Source: Micromonospora sp. M71_S20 (GTDB lineage: Bacteria; Actinomycetota; Actinomycetes; Mycobacteriales; Micromonosporaceae). Taken from it: 64,000 nt of DNA. The DNA lies in assembly GCF_003664255.1 (NCBI RefSeq), contig NZ_RCCV01000001.1, positions 1 to 64,000 on the forward strand. The letters are read 5' to 3'. Made by a program: the position numbers and the translations under genes. The notes beneath the pieces are model-generated. The model was given only the letters and a program-made list of their open reading frames with translations. It searched no databases and was not told where the DNA came from. Shown piece by piece: positions 37,584 through 48,219 of the stretch. The number at the start of each line of letters is the position of its first letter. The first letter of the stretch is position 1.

Positions 37584-39326
37584 CTAGCTGGCCTGGAGCG
37601 TCACGTCGTCGACGACGAAGCTGGTCTGCAACGAGGCGTCCTCCGTGCCGGTGAACTTCAGCGTCACCGTCTGTCCCGCGTACCCGGCCACGTTGAACGA
37701 CCGCTGCGTGTAGCCCGCCGCCGCGTTCAGGTTCGAGTACGTCGCCAGCGTGGCCGTCCCCACCTGCACGACCAACCGGTCGTACGCGGTGCTCGTCGTC
37801 GTCTCCGCCGTGTCGACGTGCAGCCAGAACGACAGCGTGTAGCTCGCACAGCCCGCCGGGATCGTCACCGACTGCGACAACGTCTCGGTCCGCGTCGAGC
37901 CGTACCCCAGCAGCCACGCCTTGTACGAACCCGTCCGCGCCGGCTGGCGGGTGTCGTTCGTGATGACACCCGACGAGGCGGTCCACGGCGACGACCCGCT
38001 TTCGAACCCACCGTTGCCGATGAGCTGTCCGCCGGCGCAACCGCCACCCCCACCGACGGTCAGGGTGTAGCTGGCCGAGCGCGAGACGCCGCCGGAGCCC
38101 GCGCCGGTGACCGTGAGGGTGTACGTGCCCACCGGGGCCGAGGCCGACGCGCTGACCGTCATGGTGGCGGAGCCGCCGGAGGCGACCGACGACGGGCTGA
38201 AGGACACGGTGACACCCGCCGGGGCGCCGGTCGCCAACAGGCTGACCGTCTGTGCGGTGCCGCCGGTGGTGGCCGTGGCGACCGTCGCCGTGGTGGACGC
38301 GCCCCGCTGCACCGAACCCGACGTCGGGCTCACCGCGACCGAGAAGTCGTTGGTTCCCGTGCCCACAGCGAGCTGCCAGACGGCGTACGCGATCCCGTCG
38401 GCGCTGCGGTTGAGCACCGTGGCGCTGACGTTCGAGGTGGTGTCGCAGGACCGGTGGTAGCACGGGTCGTACGCCGAGCCGGACGTGCCGCCCCACTTGG
38501 CGGCCTGCGCCGAGGTCTTCCGGGCGCTGGCGCCGGCAGCGTACCCGGAGGTCGGGATGCCGGCCTGCTGGAACGAGTAGTCGTCGGAGCGTCCCTGGCC
38601 CTCGACGTTCTCCTCGGGCTGGATGTTCAGCGAGTCCCAGTACGCCTTCAGCGGGGCGGCGGTGGTGGAGGTGATCCGGTTGATGAAGTAGCCGCCGTTG
38701 GTGGAGCCCACCATGTCGAAGTTGTAGTAGCCCTTGACGTATCCCCGCTGGGTGGCGCTGAGGGAACGCACGTAGAAGTCCGAGCCGTTGAGGCCCTGCT
38801 CCTCGTCGGTCCACCAGGCGAACCGGACCCGCTTGGTCATCGTCGGGTTCTGCCGGGCCAGCACCAGCGCGTTCTCCAGCAGCGCGGCCGAGCCGGTGGC
38901 GTTGTCGTTGATGCCCGGGCCGGCGGAGACGCCGTCGAGGTGCGCGCCGAACATGACGACCTGGTCGGCGGGGCCGCCCGGCCACTCGGCGATCAGGTTG
39001 TTCGACCGGTAGGTGCAGTCGGTGCAGACCTGCTCGGTCACCGTGTACCCGGCGGCCTGGAGCTTCGTCTTGACGTACGCGACGGAGGCCGTGTAGCCGG
39101 CGGAGCCGGCCCGCCGGTTGCCGCCGTTCTGGGTGGCGATGCTCTGGAACTGCGTCAGGTGGGCCTGGACGTCGGCGATCGCGATGTCCGGCGCGGCCAG
39201 GGCCTGCGCGGCGGGCGCGAGCACGCCGGCGGCCGGGGCCGCCGACGCCGGCGCGGCGGTCGGCGCCGCCATGCCGCCGGTGACGACGGCGAGCGCGAGG
39301 CCGGCGGTCAGGATTCTTCGTTTCAT
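37584..39326 (-). CDS. secreted M28 aminopeptidase with Ig-like and C-terminal beta domains
   Basis: 580 residues. Signal peptide 1-30 ([20 protein letters not shown]). M28 zinc peptidase about 50-330, like Streptomyces griseus aminopeptidase: metal ligands in [20 protein letters not shown] (H and D), [20 protein letters not shown] (Glu pair) and [20 protein letters not shown]. Then an Ig-like repeat about 345-435 ([20 protein letters not shown]), a Gly linker, and a jelly-roll C-terminal domain ([20 protein letters not shown]). Exported, likely scavenging peptides. GAGGAG before ATG 39326. Confidence 0.92.
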   Translation of the reverse strand: MKRRILTAGLALAVVTGGMAAPTAAPASAAPAAGVLAPAAQALAAPDIAIADVQAHLTQFQSIATQNGGNRRAGSAGYTASVAYVKTKLQAAGYTVTEQVCTDCTYRSNNLIAEWPGGPADQVVMFGAHLDGVSAGPGINDNATGSAALLENALVLARQNPTMTKRVRFAWWTDEEQGLNGSDFYVRSLSATQRGYVKGYYNFDMVGSTNGGYFINRITSTTAAPLKAYWDSLNIQPEENVEGQGRSDDYSFQQAGIPTSGYAAGASARKTSAQAAKWGGTSGSAYDPCYHRSCDTTSNVSATVLNRSADGIAYAVWQLAVGTGTNDFSVAVSPTSGSVQRGASTTATVATATTGGTAQTVSLLATGAPAGVTVSFSPSSVASGGSATMTVSASASAPVGTYTLTVTGAGSGGVSRSASYTLTVGGGGGCAGGQLIGNGGFESGSSPWTASSGVITNDTRQPARTGSYKAWLLGYGSTRTETLSQSVTIPAGCASYTLSFWLHVDTAETTTSTAYDRLVVQVGTATLATYSNLNAAAGYTQRSFNVAGYAGQTVTLKFTGTEDASLQTSFVVDDVTLQAS

Positions 39327-39498
39327 GGACGCTCCTCGATAGGTGGCCGCCTGATGATGCCACCGTGGAGCGCGATCGTGGAAGCAGACGAAAGGGCGGC
39401 GCTGCCCGCCGCGCCCGCGTACCGCCGACGGACCGACGGGCGTGGTGTCGTACCGGTGGGCAATCATGTGTCGACGCCCGACGGAGGGGGGAGGAACG

Positions 39499-40221
39499 AT
39501 GATCGGCACCTTGTGGACCGTCGCCCTGGACACCCGTGACATCGCCGGTCTGGCGAGGTTCTACCAGGAGCTGGCCGGGTGGCGGCAGATCCATGCCGAG
39601 GACGACTGGATCACGATGACCACCAACGACGGCTGGCGGGTGGCGGCCCAGCTCGCGCCGGACCACGTGGCACCGCGGTGGCCGGATCCCGCCCGCCCCC
39701 AGCAGGCCCATCTCGACCTGCGGGTGCCCGACCTGGCGGCGGCCACCGCCCGGGCGCAGGAGCTGGGCGCGACGCTGCTGCGTCGCAACGAGCGGTGGCA
39801 CACCCTGGCCGACCCCGCCGGGCACCCGTTCGACCTGTGCCTCAACGCCGACGACCCGCGCACCACGCTGGCGGGCGTGATGCTGGACTGCCCCGACGCC
39901 AGGGCGCTCAGCGTGTTCTACGCGGAACTGCTCGGCAAGCCGGTGACCTACGAGGGCGACGGCATGGCGATGATCGGCGAGGACGGCGCCCAACCGGTGC
40001 TGTTCCAGCAGGTGGCCGACTACTCGCCGCCGCGCTGGCCCGACCCGGCCCACCCGCAGCAGATCCACCTCGACGTGCGGGTCGACGACGTGGCGGCGGC
40101 CGAGTCGGCGGCGCTCGCGCTCGGCGCCACCCGCCTGCCCGGCGAGGGGGACAACTGGCGGGTGTACGCCGATCCCGCCGGCAAGCCCTTCTGCTTCGTC
40201 TGGGACCTCGACCAGGGGTGA
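39499..40221 (+). CDS. double VOC (glyoxalase-like) domain protein
   Basis: 240 residues with two glyoxalase/bleomycin-resistance (VOC) domains: 1-120 ([40 protein letters not shown]) and 125-240 ([40 protein letters not shown]). Each keeps the HLD strand that often supplies a metal ligand. No assigned substrate. GGAGGGGGGAGG precedes ATG 39499. Confidence 0.9.
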   Translation: MIGTLWTVALDTRDIAGLARFYQELAGWRQIHAEDDWITMTTNDGWRVAAQLAPDHVAPRWPDPARPQQAHLDLRVPDLAAATARAQELGATLLRRNERWHTLADPAGHPFDLCLNADDPRTTLAGVMLDCPDARALSVFYAELLGKPVTYEGDGMAMIGEDGAQPVLFQQVADYSPPRWPDPAHPQQIHLDVRVDDVAAAESAALALGATRLPGEGDNWRVYADPAGKPFCFVWDLDQG

Positions 40222-40257
40222 CGGGTGCCCTTCAGGTCCCGCCGGTCACCGTGCGCG

Positions 40258-40300
40258 GACCACGGCGCGGCACGCCCCGTGAGCGTGCCGCGCCGTGGTC
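40258..40300. terminator. bidirectional terminator between VOC gene and rsmB
   Basis: Perfect 18-base stem: GACCACGGCGCGGCACGC (40258-40275) with GCGTGCCGCGCCGTGGTC (40283-40300), seven-base loop. Confidence 0.85.
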
Positions 40301-40339
40301 CTCCGCGTCGCGGCCGGACGAGCCCGTGGGACCCCCCGC

Positions 40340-41941
40340 TCAGGTGCGGCGGAGCATCGCGAGGAACATCGCGTCGGTGCCGTGCCGGTGCGGCCACAGC
40401 TGCACCGTCGGCCCGTCGCCGAGGCCGGGCATGCCCGCCGGCAGCAGGGGCCGGGCGTCGACGAAGTCGACCGGCACGCCGGAGCGGCGGGCCGCCTCGG
40501 TCACCGTCACGTGCGTCTCCACGGTGTGCGGGGAGCACGTCACGTAGGCGACCAGCCCACCCGGGCGGGTCGCGCGCAGCGCCGCGGCCAGCAGCTCGCG
40601 CTGCAACCGGGTCAGCGGCGGCAGGTCCGAGGGCTGGCGCCGCCAGCGGGACTCCGGGCGACGGCGCAGCGACCCGAGCCCCGTGCAGGGCGCGTCGACG
40701 AGCACCCGGTCGAAGTGCGCCTCCGGCAGCTTCGGGTCCGCGCCGACGGTGCGGCCGTCGGTGTGCAGCACGGTCACCGGCAGGCCGCGGGTGGCCTGTT
40801 CGACCAGCCGGGCCCGGTGCTCGGAGACCTCGACCGCGGTCAGCCGCGCGTCCCGCTGGGCGGCCAGGGCGCCGAGCAGGCCGGACTTGCCGCCCGGGCC
40901 GGCGCACAGGTCCAGCCAGCGCCCGTCCGGGCCGTCGAGCGGGGCCACCGCCAGGGCGTTGGCCACCAGCTGGGAGCCCTCGTCCTGCACGTGGGCACGC
41001 CCCTGCGCGAGCGCCGGCAGGTCGCCGGGCGCGCCGCCGGAGAGATAGACCGCGTACGGGGAGAAGGCCCCCGGTGCGCCGCCGGCCTCGTCGGCCAGCT
41101 CCGCCGCATCGGCCAGCCCGGGCCGGGCGCACAGGTGCACCGGCGGGCGCTCGTTGTCCTCGATGAGCAGCCGGGTGGTCTCGCCGAGGTCGCCGCCGAG
41201 CGCCTCGGCGAAGGCCCGCACGATCCACTGCGGATGGCTGTACGCCAGGGCCAGGTGCCCGACCGGGTCGCTCTCCGCCGACGGGGCCAGCTTGGCCACC
41301 CAGGCATCGGCGTCACGGCCGGCGACCTCGCGCAGCACCGCGTTGGCGAAGCCCGTCGCGCCGGGGCCCACCGCCCGGACCAGGTCGACGGTCGAGGAGA
41401 CCGCGGCGTGCGCCGGCACCCGCGTGTGCAGCAGCTGGTACGCCCCGAGCCGCAGCGCGTCGCGCACCGGCGGGTCGATGCGCTGCACGTCCCGCCCGGC
41501 GGCGTCGCTGAGGATCGCGTCGAGGGTGCCGAGGTGGCGCAGCGTGCCGTAGGTCAGTTCGGTGGCGAAGGCGGCGTCGCGGCCGACCAGCCCCGCGTCG
41601 CGCAGGAGTGACGGGAGCACCAGGTTGGCGTACGCGTCGTCCCGGTGCACCGCCGCGACCGCCTCGTAGGCCACCTGGCGGGGCAGGTCGACCGTCGGGC
41701 GGGCAGGGGGGCGCCGGCCGCCGTCGCGGCGGTCGCCGCCGGCTCGGGCACCCCACTGGCCGCCCCGTGCCGGCCGCTCGCCGCGCTGGCCGCCCGCGGG
41801 ACGCTGCTCGCGCCCGCCGGAGCGCTCACCGCCGAAACGCCCGCTGTCGGAGCGCTCACCGCGTCGTTCGCCGTCGGAGCGCTCACCGCGCCGTTCGCCG
41901 GAGAGCCGGTCGCCCGAGGGCCCTTCCGAAGTGCCCGTCAC
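40340..41941 (-). CDS. rsmB: 16S rRNA (cytosine-967-C5) methyltransferase
   Basis: 533 residues. NusB-like N-domain about 75-220 ([20 protein letters not shown]) and Rossmann SAM domain about 290-533: [20 protein letters not shown] (motif I), [20 protein letters not shown] (motif IV, PC), [20 protein letters not shown] (motif VI, catalytic TCS). Residues 1-70 are a repetitive Arg/Gly/Glu/Ser linker ([20 protein letters not shown]). GTG 41941 overlaps the fmt stop (GTGA). Confidence 0.94.
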   Translation of the reverse strand: MTGTSEGPSGDRLSGERRGERSDGERRGERSDSGRFGGERSGGREQRPAGGQRGERPARGGQWGARAGGDRRDGGRRPPARPTVDLPRQVAYEAVAAVHRDDAYANLVLPSLLRDAGLVGRDAAFATELTYGTLRHLGTLDAILSDAAGRDVQRIDPPVRDALRLGAYQLLHTRVPAHAAVSSTVDLVRAVGPGATGFANAVLREVAGRDADAWVAKLAPSAESDPVGHLALAYSHPQWIVRAFAEALGGDLGETTRLLIEDNERPPVHLCARPGLADAAELADEAGGAPGAFSPYAVYLSGGAPGDLPALAQGRAHVQDEGSQLVANALAVAPLDGPDGRWLDLCAGPGGKSGLLGALAAQRDARLTAVEVSEHRARLVEQATRGLPVTVLHTDGRTVGADPKLPEAHFDRVLVDAPCTGLGSLRRRPESRWRRQPSDLPPLTRLQRELLAAALRATRPGGLVAYVTCSPHTVETHVTVTEAARRSGVPVDFVDARPLLPAGMPGLGDGPTVQLWPHRHGTDAMFLAMLRRT

Positions 41942-42864
41942 GCGACTTCCTCCCCTGCGGCGACCCGGACGCCCCGCGCCCAGTCGGTCGCCGGCATCGC
42001 CCGCTTGCCCGCCGCCCGGACCTCGCCGAGCCGCACCGGGGTGGTGGCCGTGCCGGCCAGCACCCGGGACTTCTCCACCAGCAGCTCGCCCGGCTTCAAC
42101 TCCGGGCCGTCGGGCACCGGGGTGACCGGGCCCAGCTTGACGCGCTCGCCCCGGAACGTCGTCCACGGGCCGGGCGCCGGGGTGCAGGCCCGGATCCGCC
42201 GGTCCACCGCGAAGGCGGGATCGGACCAGCGCACCCGGGCGTCCTCCACGGTCAGCTTCGGCGCCAGCGACACCCCGTCGGCGGGCTGCGGCTCGGCCCG
42301 GGCCGTGCCGTCGTCGATCGCGTCGAGGACGGCCACCAGCAGGCCGGCGCCGGAGTGGGCCAGCCGCTCCAGCAGGTCGCCGGACGTGTCGGTCGGACGG
42401 ATCTCGTCGGTCAGCGTGCCGTAGACCGGACCGGTGTCCAGCCCTTCCTCCAGTTGGAACACACTCGCCCCGGTCAGCTCGTCGCCGTGCAGCACGGCGT
42501 GCTGCACCGGCGCGGCCCCACGCCAGGCGGGCAGCAGCGAGAAGTGCAGGTTGATCCAGCCGTGGCGGGGGATCTCCAGGGCGGCCGGCGGCACCAGCGC
42601 GCCGTACGCGACCACGGGGACGCAGTCGGGGGCCAGCTCACGCAGCCGGTCCTGGAACTCCGGCTCACGCGGCCGGGCGGGGGTGAGCACCTCGATCCCG
42701 TGCTCGTCGGCCCACGCCCCCACCGGGGAGCGGACCAGCCCGCGGCCGCGCCCCGCGGGGGCGTCCGGCCGGGTGACCACGGCGAGGAGTTCGTGACGGG
42801 AGGCCGCCACGGCGGCCAGGGCGGGAACGGCGACGGCCGGCGTACCGGCGAAGATCACACGCAC
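41938..42864 (-). CDS. fmt: methionyl-tRNA formyltransferase
   Basis: 308 residues. [20 protein letters not shown], and the formyl-transfer motif [20 protein letters not shown] with catalytic Asn/His, then [21 protein letters not shown]-terminal tRNA-binding barrel about 205-308. Works with Def, encoded just upstream. Transcribed with def and rsmB. Confidence 0.97.
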   Translation of the reverse strand: MRVIFAGTPAVAVPALAAVAASRHELLAVVTRPDAPAGRGRGLVRSPVGAWADEHGIEVLTPARPREPEFQDRLRELAPDCVPVVAYGALVPPAALEIPRHGWINLHFSLLPAWRGAAPVQHAVLHGDELTGASVFQLEEGLDTGPVYGTLTDEIRPTDTSGDLLERLAHSGAGLLVAVLDAIDDGTARAEPQPADGVSLAPKLTVEDARVRWSDPAFAVDRRIRACTPAPGPWTTFRGERVKLGPVTPVPDGPELKPGELLVEKSRVLAGTATTPVRLGEVRAAGKRAMPATDWARGVRVAAGEEVA

Positions 42865-42868
42865 CGGC

Positions 42869-43429
42869 TCACCGACCCAGGCCGAAGGGGCTGCCGGAGG
42901 CGTGCGGGTTGAGCTTGACCGTCGGCGGGGTGGCCGGGTCGTACCACTCCGCCTGGCGGATCGCCTTCATCGCCTCCTTGCGCCCGGCCGGGTCCAGCCG
43001 GTCCACGAAGAGCACCCCGTCGAGGTGGTCGGTCTCGTGCTGCACGCAGCGCGCCATCAGACCGGTGCCGACGATCTGCATCGGGTCGCCGTAGCCGTTG
43101 AAGCCCTTGGCGATCACGTTCTGCCGGCGCTTGGTGTCGAAGTAGAGGCCGGGGATGGACAGGCAGCCCTCGGGACCGTCCTGCTCCTCGGCGTCGGGGA
43201 ACTCCAGCACCGGGTTGACCAGGTGGCCGACCACGTCGTCGACGTCGAAGGTGAACACCCGCAGGCCCACACCGAGCTGCGGCGCGGCGAGACCGGCGCC
43301 GTTCTGCTCACGCATCGTGTCGGTCAGGTCGGCGACGAGCTTGCGCAGCTCGACGTCGAAGTCGACCACCGGATCGGCCGGCGTGCGCAGCACCGGATCC
43401 CCGAACAGACGGATGGGCTGGACGGTCAC
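42869..43429 (-). CDS. def: peptide deformylase
   Basis: 186 residues. All three motifs present: [20 protein letters not shown] (motif 1), [20 protein letters not shown] (motif 2, metal Cys) and [20 protein letters not shown] (motif 3, metal His pair). GTG 43429, with GAAGGAG about 11 bases upstream. Four bases before fmt. Confidence 0.97.
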   Translation of the reverse strand: MTVQPIRLFGDPVLRTPADPVVDFDVELRKLVADLTDTMREQNGAGLAAPQLGVGLRVFTFDVDDVVGHLVNPVLEFPDAEEQDGPEGCLSIPGLYFDTKRRQNVIAKGFNGYGDPMQIVGTGLMARCVQHETDHLDGVLFVDRLDPAGRKEAMKAIRQAEWYDPATPPTVKLNPHASGSPFGLGR

Positions 43430-43471
43430 TCGGCATGGCTCCTTCGGCGGGCGGACTGGTGCCGTACCAGT

Positions 43472-44743
43472 CTACGGAGTGCCGTCGGCCGCCCCGGCCG
43501 GCGTGCCGCGAAGCGGCGCGGACCGTTGCGTGTCGATGGTCACGGGGAGGCTCTCGTAGCCGCGCAGGACCAGCCGGGACCGGTGCCGCGGCGGGGCGGC
43601 CAGGGCGAGCCCGGGCAGCCGGCGCAGCAGCAGCGGGAAGGCGACCTGCGCCTCCAGCCGGGCCAGGCCGGCCCCGAGACAGTAGTGCGGACCGGCGCCG
43701 AAGGACAGCGGATGGCTCTGGGCCCGCCACGGGTCGAAGCGTTCCGGCTCGGGGTAACGCCGGGGATCCCGGTTGGCCGCGGCGAGCAGCAGCAGGACCC
43801 AGCCGCCGGCGGGCACCTCGACGCCGCCCACGGTGACCGCCGCGCTGCTCAGCCGGGTGGTGAGCTGCACCGGTGGGTCGTAGCGGAGCAGTTCCTCGAC
43901 GTACGCCGGGGCGAGCTGCGGATGCCCGCGCAACGCGTCGGCCGCGCGCGGGTGCGCCAGCAGCACGGCCAGGCCGTTGCCGAGCAGGTTGGTGGTCGTC
44001 TCGAAGCCGGCGACCAGCAGCACCACCAGGTTGGCCAGCAGCTCGTCGCCGGAGAGCCGCTCACCGTCGGTGTCGTGCACCTGCACCAGCGCGGTGGTCA
44101 GGTCGTCGGCCGGCGTACGTCGGCGGGCTGCGACCAGCTCGGCGAAGTAGTCGCGCAGCTCGATCGCGCCCCGGTCGGCCACGGCCAGCTCGTCCGGCGT
44201 GATCACCGGCTCCAGCACCCCGGTCAGGTCGGCCGCCCAGCGCCGGAACAGCGGCCGGTCCGCCGCCGGCACGCCGAGCAGCGCGCAGATCACCCCGACC
44301 GGCAGCGGGTACGCGAACTCTGCCAGGAAGTCGACGGGCTCGCCGTCCGCGCCCCGCTCCGCCATGGCGTCGACCAGCTCCTCGGCCTGGGCCGCCACCA
44401 CGTCCCGCATGGCGGCGATCCGGCGGGGGGTGAAGGCCCCCGCCGCCAGCCGGCGCATCCGGCTGTGGTCGGGCGGGTTGGTGCGCAGCATCGACCGGGA
44501 GATCGACGCGATCGCGGGGCTGTCCCGCCAGCCCGGCATGAACCGGTCGCGCAGCGCGTCGTCGAGCACCCCGACCCGGGGGTCACGCAGCAGCTCGTCG
44601 GCCTCGGCGTAGCCGGTGACCGCGTACATCGCCGGACCGGCCTGGACCACCGGCCCGAGGGCGCGCAGCCGCTCGTACGTCGGGTAGGGGTCGATCCGCC
44701 CTCCCGGCGACATGAGCAGCGCGACGGCGTCGGCAGCGTCCAT
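43472..44743 (-). CDS. cytochrome P450
   Basis: 423 residues, soluble bacterial class (CYP105/107-like). I-helix LVVLLVAGFETTTNLLGNGL (A-G-x-E-T-T), K-helix AYVEELLRYDPPVQLTTRLS (E-x-x-R), and heme loop HPLSFGAGPHYCLGAGLARL with the axial Cys. Ferredoxin and reductase genes are not nearby, nor is a biosynthetic cluster, so the substrate is unknown. ATG 44743 has GGGAGG seven bases upstream. It interrupts a housekeeping series. Confidence 0.95.
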   Translation of the reverse strand: MDAADAVALLMSPGGRIDPYPTYERLRALGPVVQAGPAMYAVTGYAEADELLRDPRVGVLDDALRDRFMPGWRDSPAIASISRSMLRTNPPDHSRMRRLAAGAFTPRRIAAMRDVVAAQAEELVDAMAERGADGEPVDFLAEFAYPLPVGVICALLGVPAADRPLFRRWAADLTGVLEPVITPDELAVADRGAIELRDYFAELVAARRRTPADDLTTALVQVHDTDGERLSGDELLANLVVLLVAGFETTTNLLGNGLAVLLAHPRAADALRGHPQLAPAYVEELLRYDPPVQLTTRLSSAAVTVGGVEVPAGGWVLLLLAAANRDPRRYPEPERFDPWRAQSHPLSFGAGPHYCLGAGLARLEAQVAFPLLLRRLPGLALAAPPRHRSRLVLRGYESLPVTIDTQRSAPLRGTPAGAADGTP

Positions 44744-44888
44744 GGTCAGCCTCCCGTCCGTGGCCGAGAGACCTCATCATGCCCCGTGCGGCGACACCCG
44801 GCTGCCCCGCCGGGGCGGGTGGCGTACCGGCCTCACGGGGAACGGCGGCGGCGCTCCCCGGCCCCGGGCGGCCCGGGGCGCGCTCGGC

Positions 44889-45872
44889 TCAGACGCCGGT
44901 GCCCGGCTCCCCGGCCAGGACCGCGTCGCCGCCGAGCAGGGCGTGCTCGGGCAGCGGCAGCTCGATCTTGTGGGCGGCCTCCCAGTCGTGGATCAGGCCG
45001 GGCCGGGCCTGGGCGGCGAAGTAGTCGACCGCGCTCATCCCGCCGACCACCGGCTCGTCCACCTCGGCGACGAGCTGGGCCGGCACCAGGCGGAAGCCGT
45101 TCTGCAGGGCCGCGCTGAGGCGGCGGTGCCCGTCGACGACGAAGAAGTACTCGCCGGTGTAGCCGATCCGCAAGGGCTCCAGCGCCTCGTCGCCGGTGGC
45201 GGCCACCTCGCCGACGAACTCCGAGTCCCACAGGTCACGCAGGTGGGCGATGTCCTCGGTCGGGTAGACGCGGGCCGGGTCGAGCAGCAGCAGCGGCGGC
45301 GCGTCGCGCAGCACGTCCGCGCACAGCCGGCCCTCGTACGCGTCGATGATGTGCTCGATGACCTCGGAGGCCGAGGCGCGGGTGGTGTCGCAGATCAGGT
45401 CGTAGTTGCGCAGCCGGGCCTTGTCCACCCCGTAGCGGACGATGAACCGGCCCCGCTCGCTCTCGCTACGCTCGCGCAGCTTGGCCTTGGCCTCCTCCAT
45501 CGAGGCGTAGCTCTCGGCCGGGCCGGAGGGGCGGGCGAGCACCCGTCGGGCCGCCTCGCCCGGCTCGGTGATCATGTGCACCTTGAGCGCGTCCGTGAAG
45601 AAGTGCCAGGCCAGCCGGGAGTCCATGACGAGCCGCTCGCCCGAGGCCGCGATGTCCCGCTGGAGCTGGTCGACGTAGCCGTCGACGGCCTGGTCCAGCT
45701 CCGCGTGCAGGTTGAGCTGGAGCGCGGTCATCTGCCGCTCCTGCGCCATCTGGCGGTAGAGGTCGCCGACGCTGACCCGGCGCAGGCCGAGCCGCTCGGC
45801 GATGACCACGGAGACGGTGCTCTTGCCGCTGCCGAGGTCACCATTGAAGACGATCGACTGACGAACGGTCAC
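44889..45872 (-). CDS. P-loop (d)CMP-kinase-like domain fused to ParB-like domain
   Basis: 327 residues. Residues 1-185 resemble cytidylate kinase: SIVFNGDLGSGKSTVSVVIA (Walker A), GLRRVSVGDLYRQMAQERQM, and ERLVMDSRLAWHFF. The next part (about 200-327) holds YFFVVDGHRRLSAALQNGFR, the ParB/sulfiredoxin-like G-H-R-R-L motif used by CTP-hydrolysing or nucleotide-using ParB proteins. I infer a nucleotide-handling enzyme; role unknown. GTG 45872, eight bases after GGGGTGG. The 256-base gap upstream shows no clear promoter. Confidence 0.75.
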   Translation of the reverse strand: MTVRQSIVFNGDLGSGKSTVSVVIAERLGLRRVSVGDLYRQMAQERQMTALQLNLHAELDQAVDGYVDQLQRDIAASGERLVMDSRLAWHFFTDALKVHMITEPGEAARRVLARPSGPAESYASMEEAKAKLRERSESERGRFIVRYGVDKARLRNYDLICDTTRASASEVIEHIIDAYEGRLCADVLRDAPPLLLLDPARVYPTEDIAHLRDLWDSEFVGEVAATGDEALEPLRIGYTGEYFFVVDGHRRLSAALQNGFRLVPAQLVAEVDEPVVGGMSAVDYFAAQARPGLIHDWEAAHKIELPLPEHALLGGDAVLAGEPGTGV

Positions 45873-46128
45873 GACTGGTCCACCCCTGATCACCGGCTGT
45901 TTGGAATCATCGACACCGCGCCGAAACCGACGCGCTCCCGCCATCGTCGCGCGATCCTGCGACGACCCCGGCTCGGCGCGTCCGGCGCCGCGCCGCGACC
46001 TGGAGCCGTCGTACGCCCGGGCATGACGGGCGATGCTATCACCCGCGTGTCGACACGCCGCCGGACACGGCGTGCGACGACGGCCAGGTCGGGCGGTGGG
46101 AGCGGCGCCGGCCCGGCCGGACCGCCGG

Positions 46129-48219
46129 TCAGAAGAGGGCCAGCGGGTCGACCTGGAGGCGGACCGGCTCGGCGGCCTTGCGGGCGGTGCGCACCCCCGC
46201 CGCCGAGTGCAGCGCGCCGGCCAGCGCGCCGGCGCGGGCCCGGGGGACCCGGACCAGCATCCGCTCCCGTTCCCCGTCGGCCGGCACCGGCCCGAGCAGC
46301 TCGGCCTCCGCCGGCAGCCGGGCCTCGGCCAGCAGGTCGGCCACCGCGGCCGGCAGACCGGTGACGCTGGCCATCCGCACCGCCGGCGGGAAGCCCAGTT
46401 CCCGCCGTTCGGCCAGCTCTCGGGCGGCGAACCAGCCGGCGTCCCAGCGCAGCAGCGCCTGCACCGGGGCGAGGGCCCCGTCGGCGACCACCACCACCCG
46501 CCCGCCGGCGGAGGCGGGACGGGCCAGCGCGGCGGCCGCCAGCCAGCGGCGCAGCGCCTCCTCCCCCGCCCGCAGGTCGGCCCGGGTGAGCAGGGCCCAC
46601 GAGTCGAGCAGCAGCACCGCCCCGAAGCCGCCCTCGGCGACCGGCTCAGCGCCGGGGGTGGCGATGACCAGGCCGGCGCCGCCCGGGACCGCGGCCAGCA
46701 CCTCCTCCCGCCCGGACGTGCGCACCGGCACGCCGGGGAAGGCCCGGCCCAGCTCCTCGGCGGTGCGCCGGGCGCCGGTGACGGAGGCGCGCAGCCGCCG
46801 CCCGCCGCACTCGGGGCAGGCGTACGCGGCGGCGACCCGCCCGCACCAGCGGCAGGCCGGGGTGCCCTCGGCGGAGGGCAGCGCGAGCGGGCCGGCGCAG
46901 TGCGGACACCGGGCCGGGGTGCGGCACTCGGCGCAGGCCACCGAGGGCAGGTAGCCGCGACGGGGCACCTGGACCAGCACCGGCAGGTCCGCCCGCAGCG
47001 ATTCCCGGGCGGTGGTCCAGGCCAGGCTGGGCAGCCGGGCGGTGGCCGCCCCTGGGTCCCGGGCCAGCTGCGGGTCGTCGCCCGTGGGCGCGATCGCCGG
47101 CATCCGGGCCCGGACGGTCGCCCGATCGGCCACCACCTCGCGGGCCCACCCGGTCTCCACCAGCAGCTGCGCCTCGGCGGTGCGGGTGTACCCGCCCACC
47201 AGCGCTGCGGTGTCGCCGAGCTGGGCGCGGGTGAGCAGCACCTCGCGGGCGTGCGGATAGGGGGCCCGGGGCTCGGCGTGCAGGTCGTCGCCGTCGTCCC
47301 AGATCGCCACCAGCCCGAGCCGGGCGACCGGGGCGAACATCGCGGCCCGGGTGCCGACCACCACCGCCGCGTCGCCGCGCCGGGCGGCGAGGAACGCCCG
47401 GTAGCGCCGGGCGGGACCGAGCGCGGCGGAGAGGCAGACGTGCCGCCCGGGGCCCAGGGCGTCGTGCAGGGCGGCGTCGAGACGGTCCAGGTCGCGGTTG
47501 TCGGCGACGACCACCACCGCGCCCCGGCCGCCGGCCACGGTGGCGGCGACGGCCTCGGCGTACCGGGCGGGCCAGTCCTCCCCCGGCAGCGCCGACCAGA
47601 CCGCCCGGGGGGCCCGCCCGTCGGCGAGCGCCCGCAGCAGGGCCGGCCCGGCCGGATAGTCCCGCCACGCGTCGGGGCCCACGTCGGGAACGGCGGGACC
47701 CACGTCGGGAACGGCGGAGTCTACGCCGGGAACGGCGGAGTCCACGTCGGGAACGGCGGAGTCCACGCCGGGGGCGGCGGCGGAGTCCACGTCGGGAACG
47801 GCGGAGTCCACGCCGGGGGCGGCGGCGCGGGCGCGGACGTCCTTCTCCACCCGGGCGTGCCGGGGCGGAACGGCGAGGCGGAGCACGTCGGCGAGGCTGC
47901 CGGCGTAGCGGTCCGCGACCGCCCGGGCCAGCCGGGCGACCTCCGGCGCGAGCACCGGCTCGGGCGAGACGACCTTCTCCAGGTACGCCAGCCGGCCGGT
48001 GTGCCCCGAGTCGTCGGCCCGCTCCAGCAGCCAGCCGTCGACGAGCTGCCCCGCGAAGCGGACCTTCACGCGTACGCCGGGGACGGCGTCGGCGTCCAAC
48101 TCGGCCGGGACGAGGTAGTCGAACGGGCGGTCCAGGTGGGCCAGGGGGACGTCGACGCAGACACGAGCGACCGGCGACCCGTCCGCGGGTCGCCGGTCGC
48201 TGCGCCTGGTGCCGGTCAG
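46129..48219 (-). CDS. priA: primosomal protein N' (PriA), actinobacterial form without helicase motifs
   Basis: About 696 residues. N-terminal DNA-binding domain [20 protein letters not shown]; zinc-binding region with Cys pairs [20 protein letters not shown] and [20 protein letters not shown]. The Walker A (GKT) and DEAH motifs of enteric PriA are absent, as in other actinobacteria, so it is probably a DNA-binding assembly factor only. A 21-base in-frame repeat lies at residues about 133-180. No ATG or GTG exists upstream in frame; the best start is CTG 48219, overlapping the metK stop as CTGA. Confidence 0.88.
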   Translation of the reverse strand: MTGTRRSDRRPADGSPVARVCVDVPLAHLDRPFDYLVPAELDADAVPGVRVKVRFAGQLVDGWLLERADDSGHTGRLAYLEKVVSPEPVLAPEVARLARAVADRYAGSLADVLRLAVPPRHARVEKDVRARAAAPGVDSAVPDVDSAAAPGVDSAVPDVDSAVPGVDSAVPDVGPAVPDVGPDAWRDYPAGPALLRALADGRAPRAVWSALPGEDWPARYAEAVAATVAGGRGAVVVVADNRDLDRLDAALHDALGPGRHVCLSAALGPARRYRAFLAARRGDAAVVVGTRAAMFAPVARLGLVAIWDDGDDLHAEPRAPYPHAREVLLTRAQLGDTAALVGGYTRTAEAQLLVETGWAREVVADRATVRARMPAIAPTGDDPQLARDPGAATARLPSLAWTTARESLRADLPVLVQVPRRGYLPSVACAECRTPARCPHCAGPLALPSAEGTPACRWCGRVAAAYACPECGGRRLRASVTGARRTAEELGRAFPGVPVRTSGREEVLAAVPGGAGLVIATPGAEPVAEGGFGAVLLLDSWALLTRADLRAGEEALRRWLAAAALARPASAGGRVVVVADGALAPVQALLRWDAGWFAARELAERRELGFPPAVRMASVTGLPAAVADLLAEARLPAEAELLGPVPADGERERMLVRVPRARAGALAGALHSAAGVRTARKAAEPVRLQVDPLALF
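47674..47823 (-). repeat. in-frame 21-bp minisatellite in priA
   Basis: About seven units of a 21-base repeat (minus strand, close to CCCGACGTGGACTCCGCCGTT minus one base), coding for VP(D/G)VDSA heptads, with some units drifting to VPDVGPA. It lies between the N-terminal domain and the degenerate helicase region. Confidence 0.85.

Noticed and set aside
43472..44743. Biosynthetic gene cluster around the P450
   Set aside because: All neighbours are housekeeping genes; no synthase, ferredoxin or transporter.
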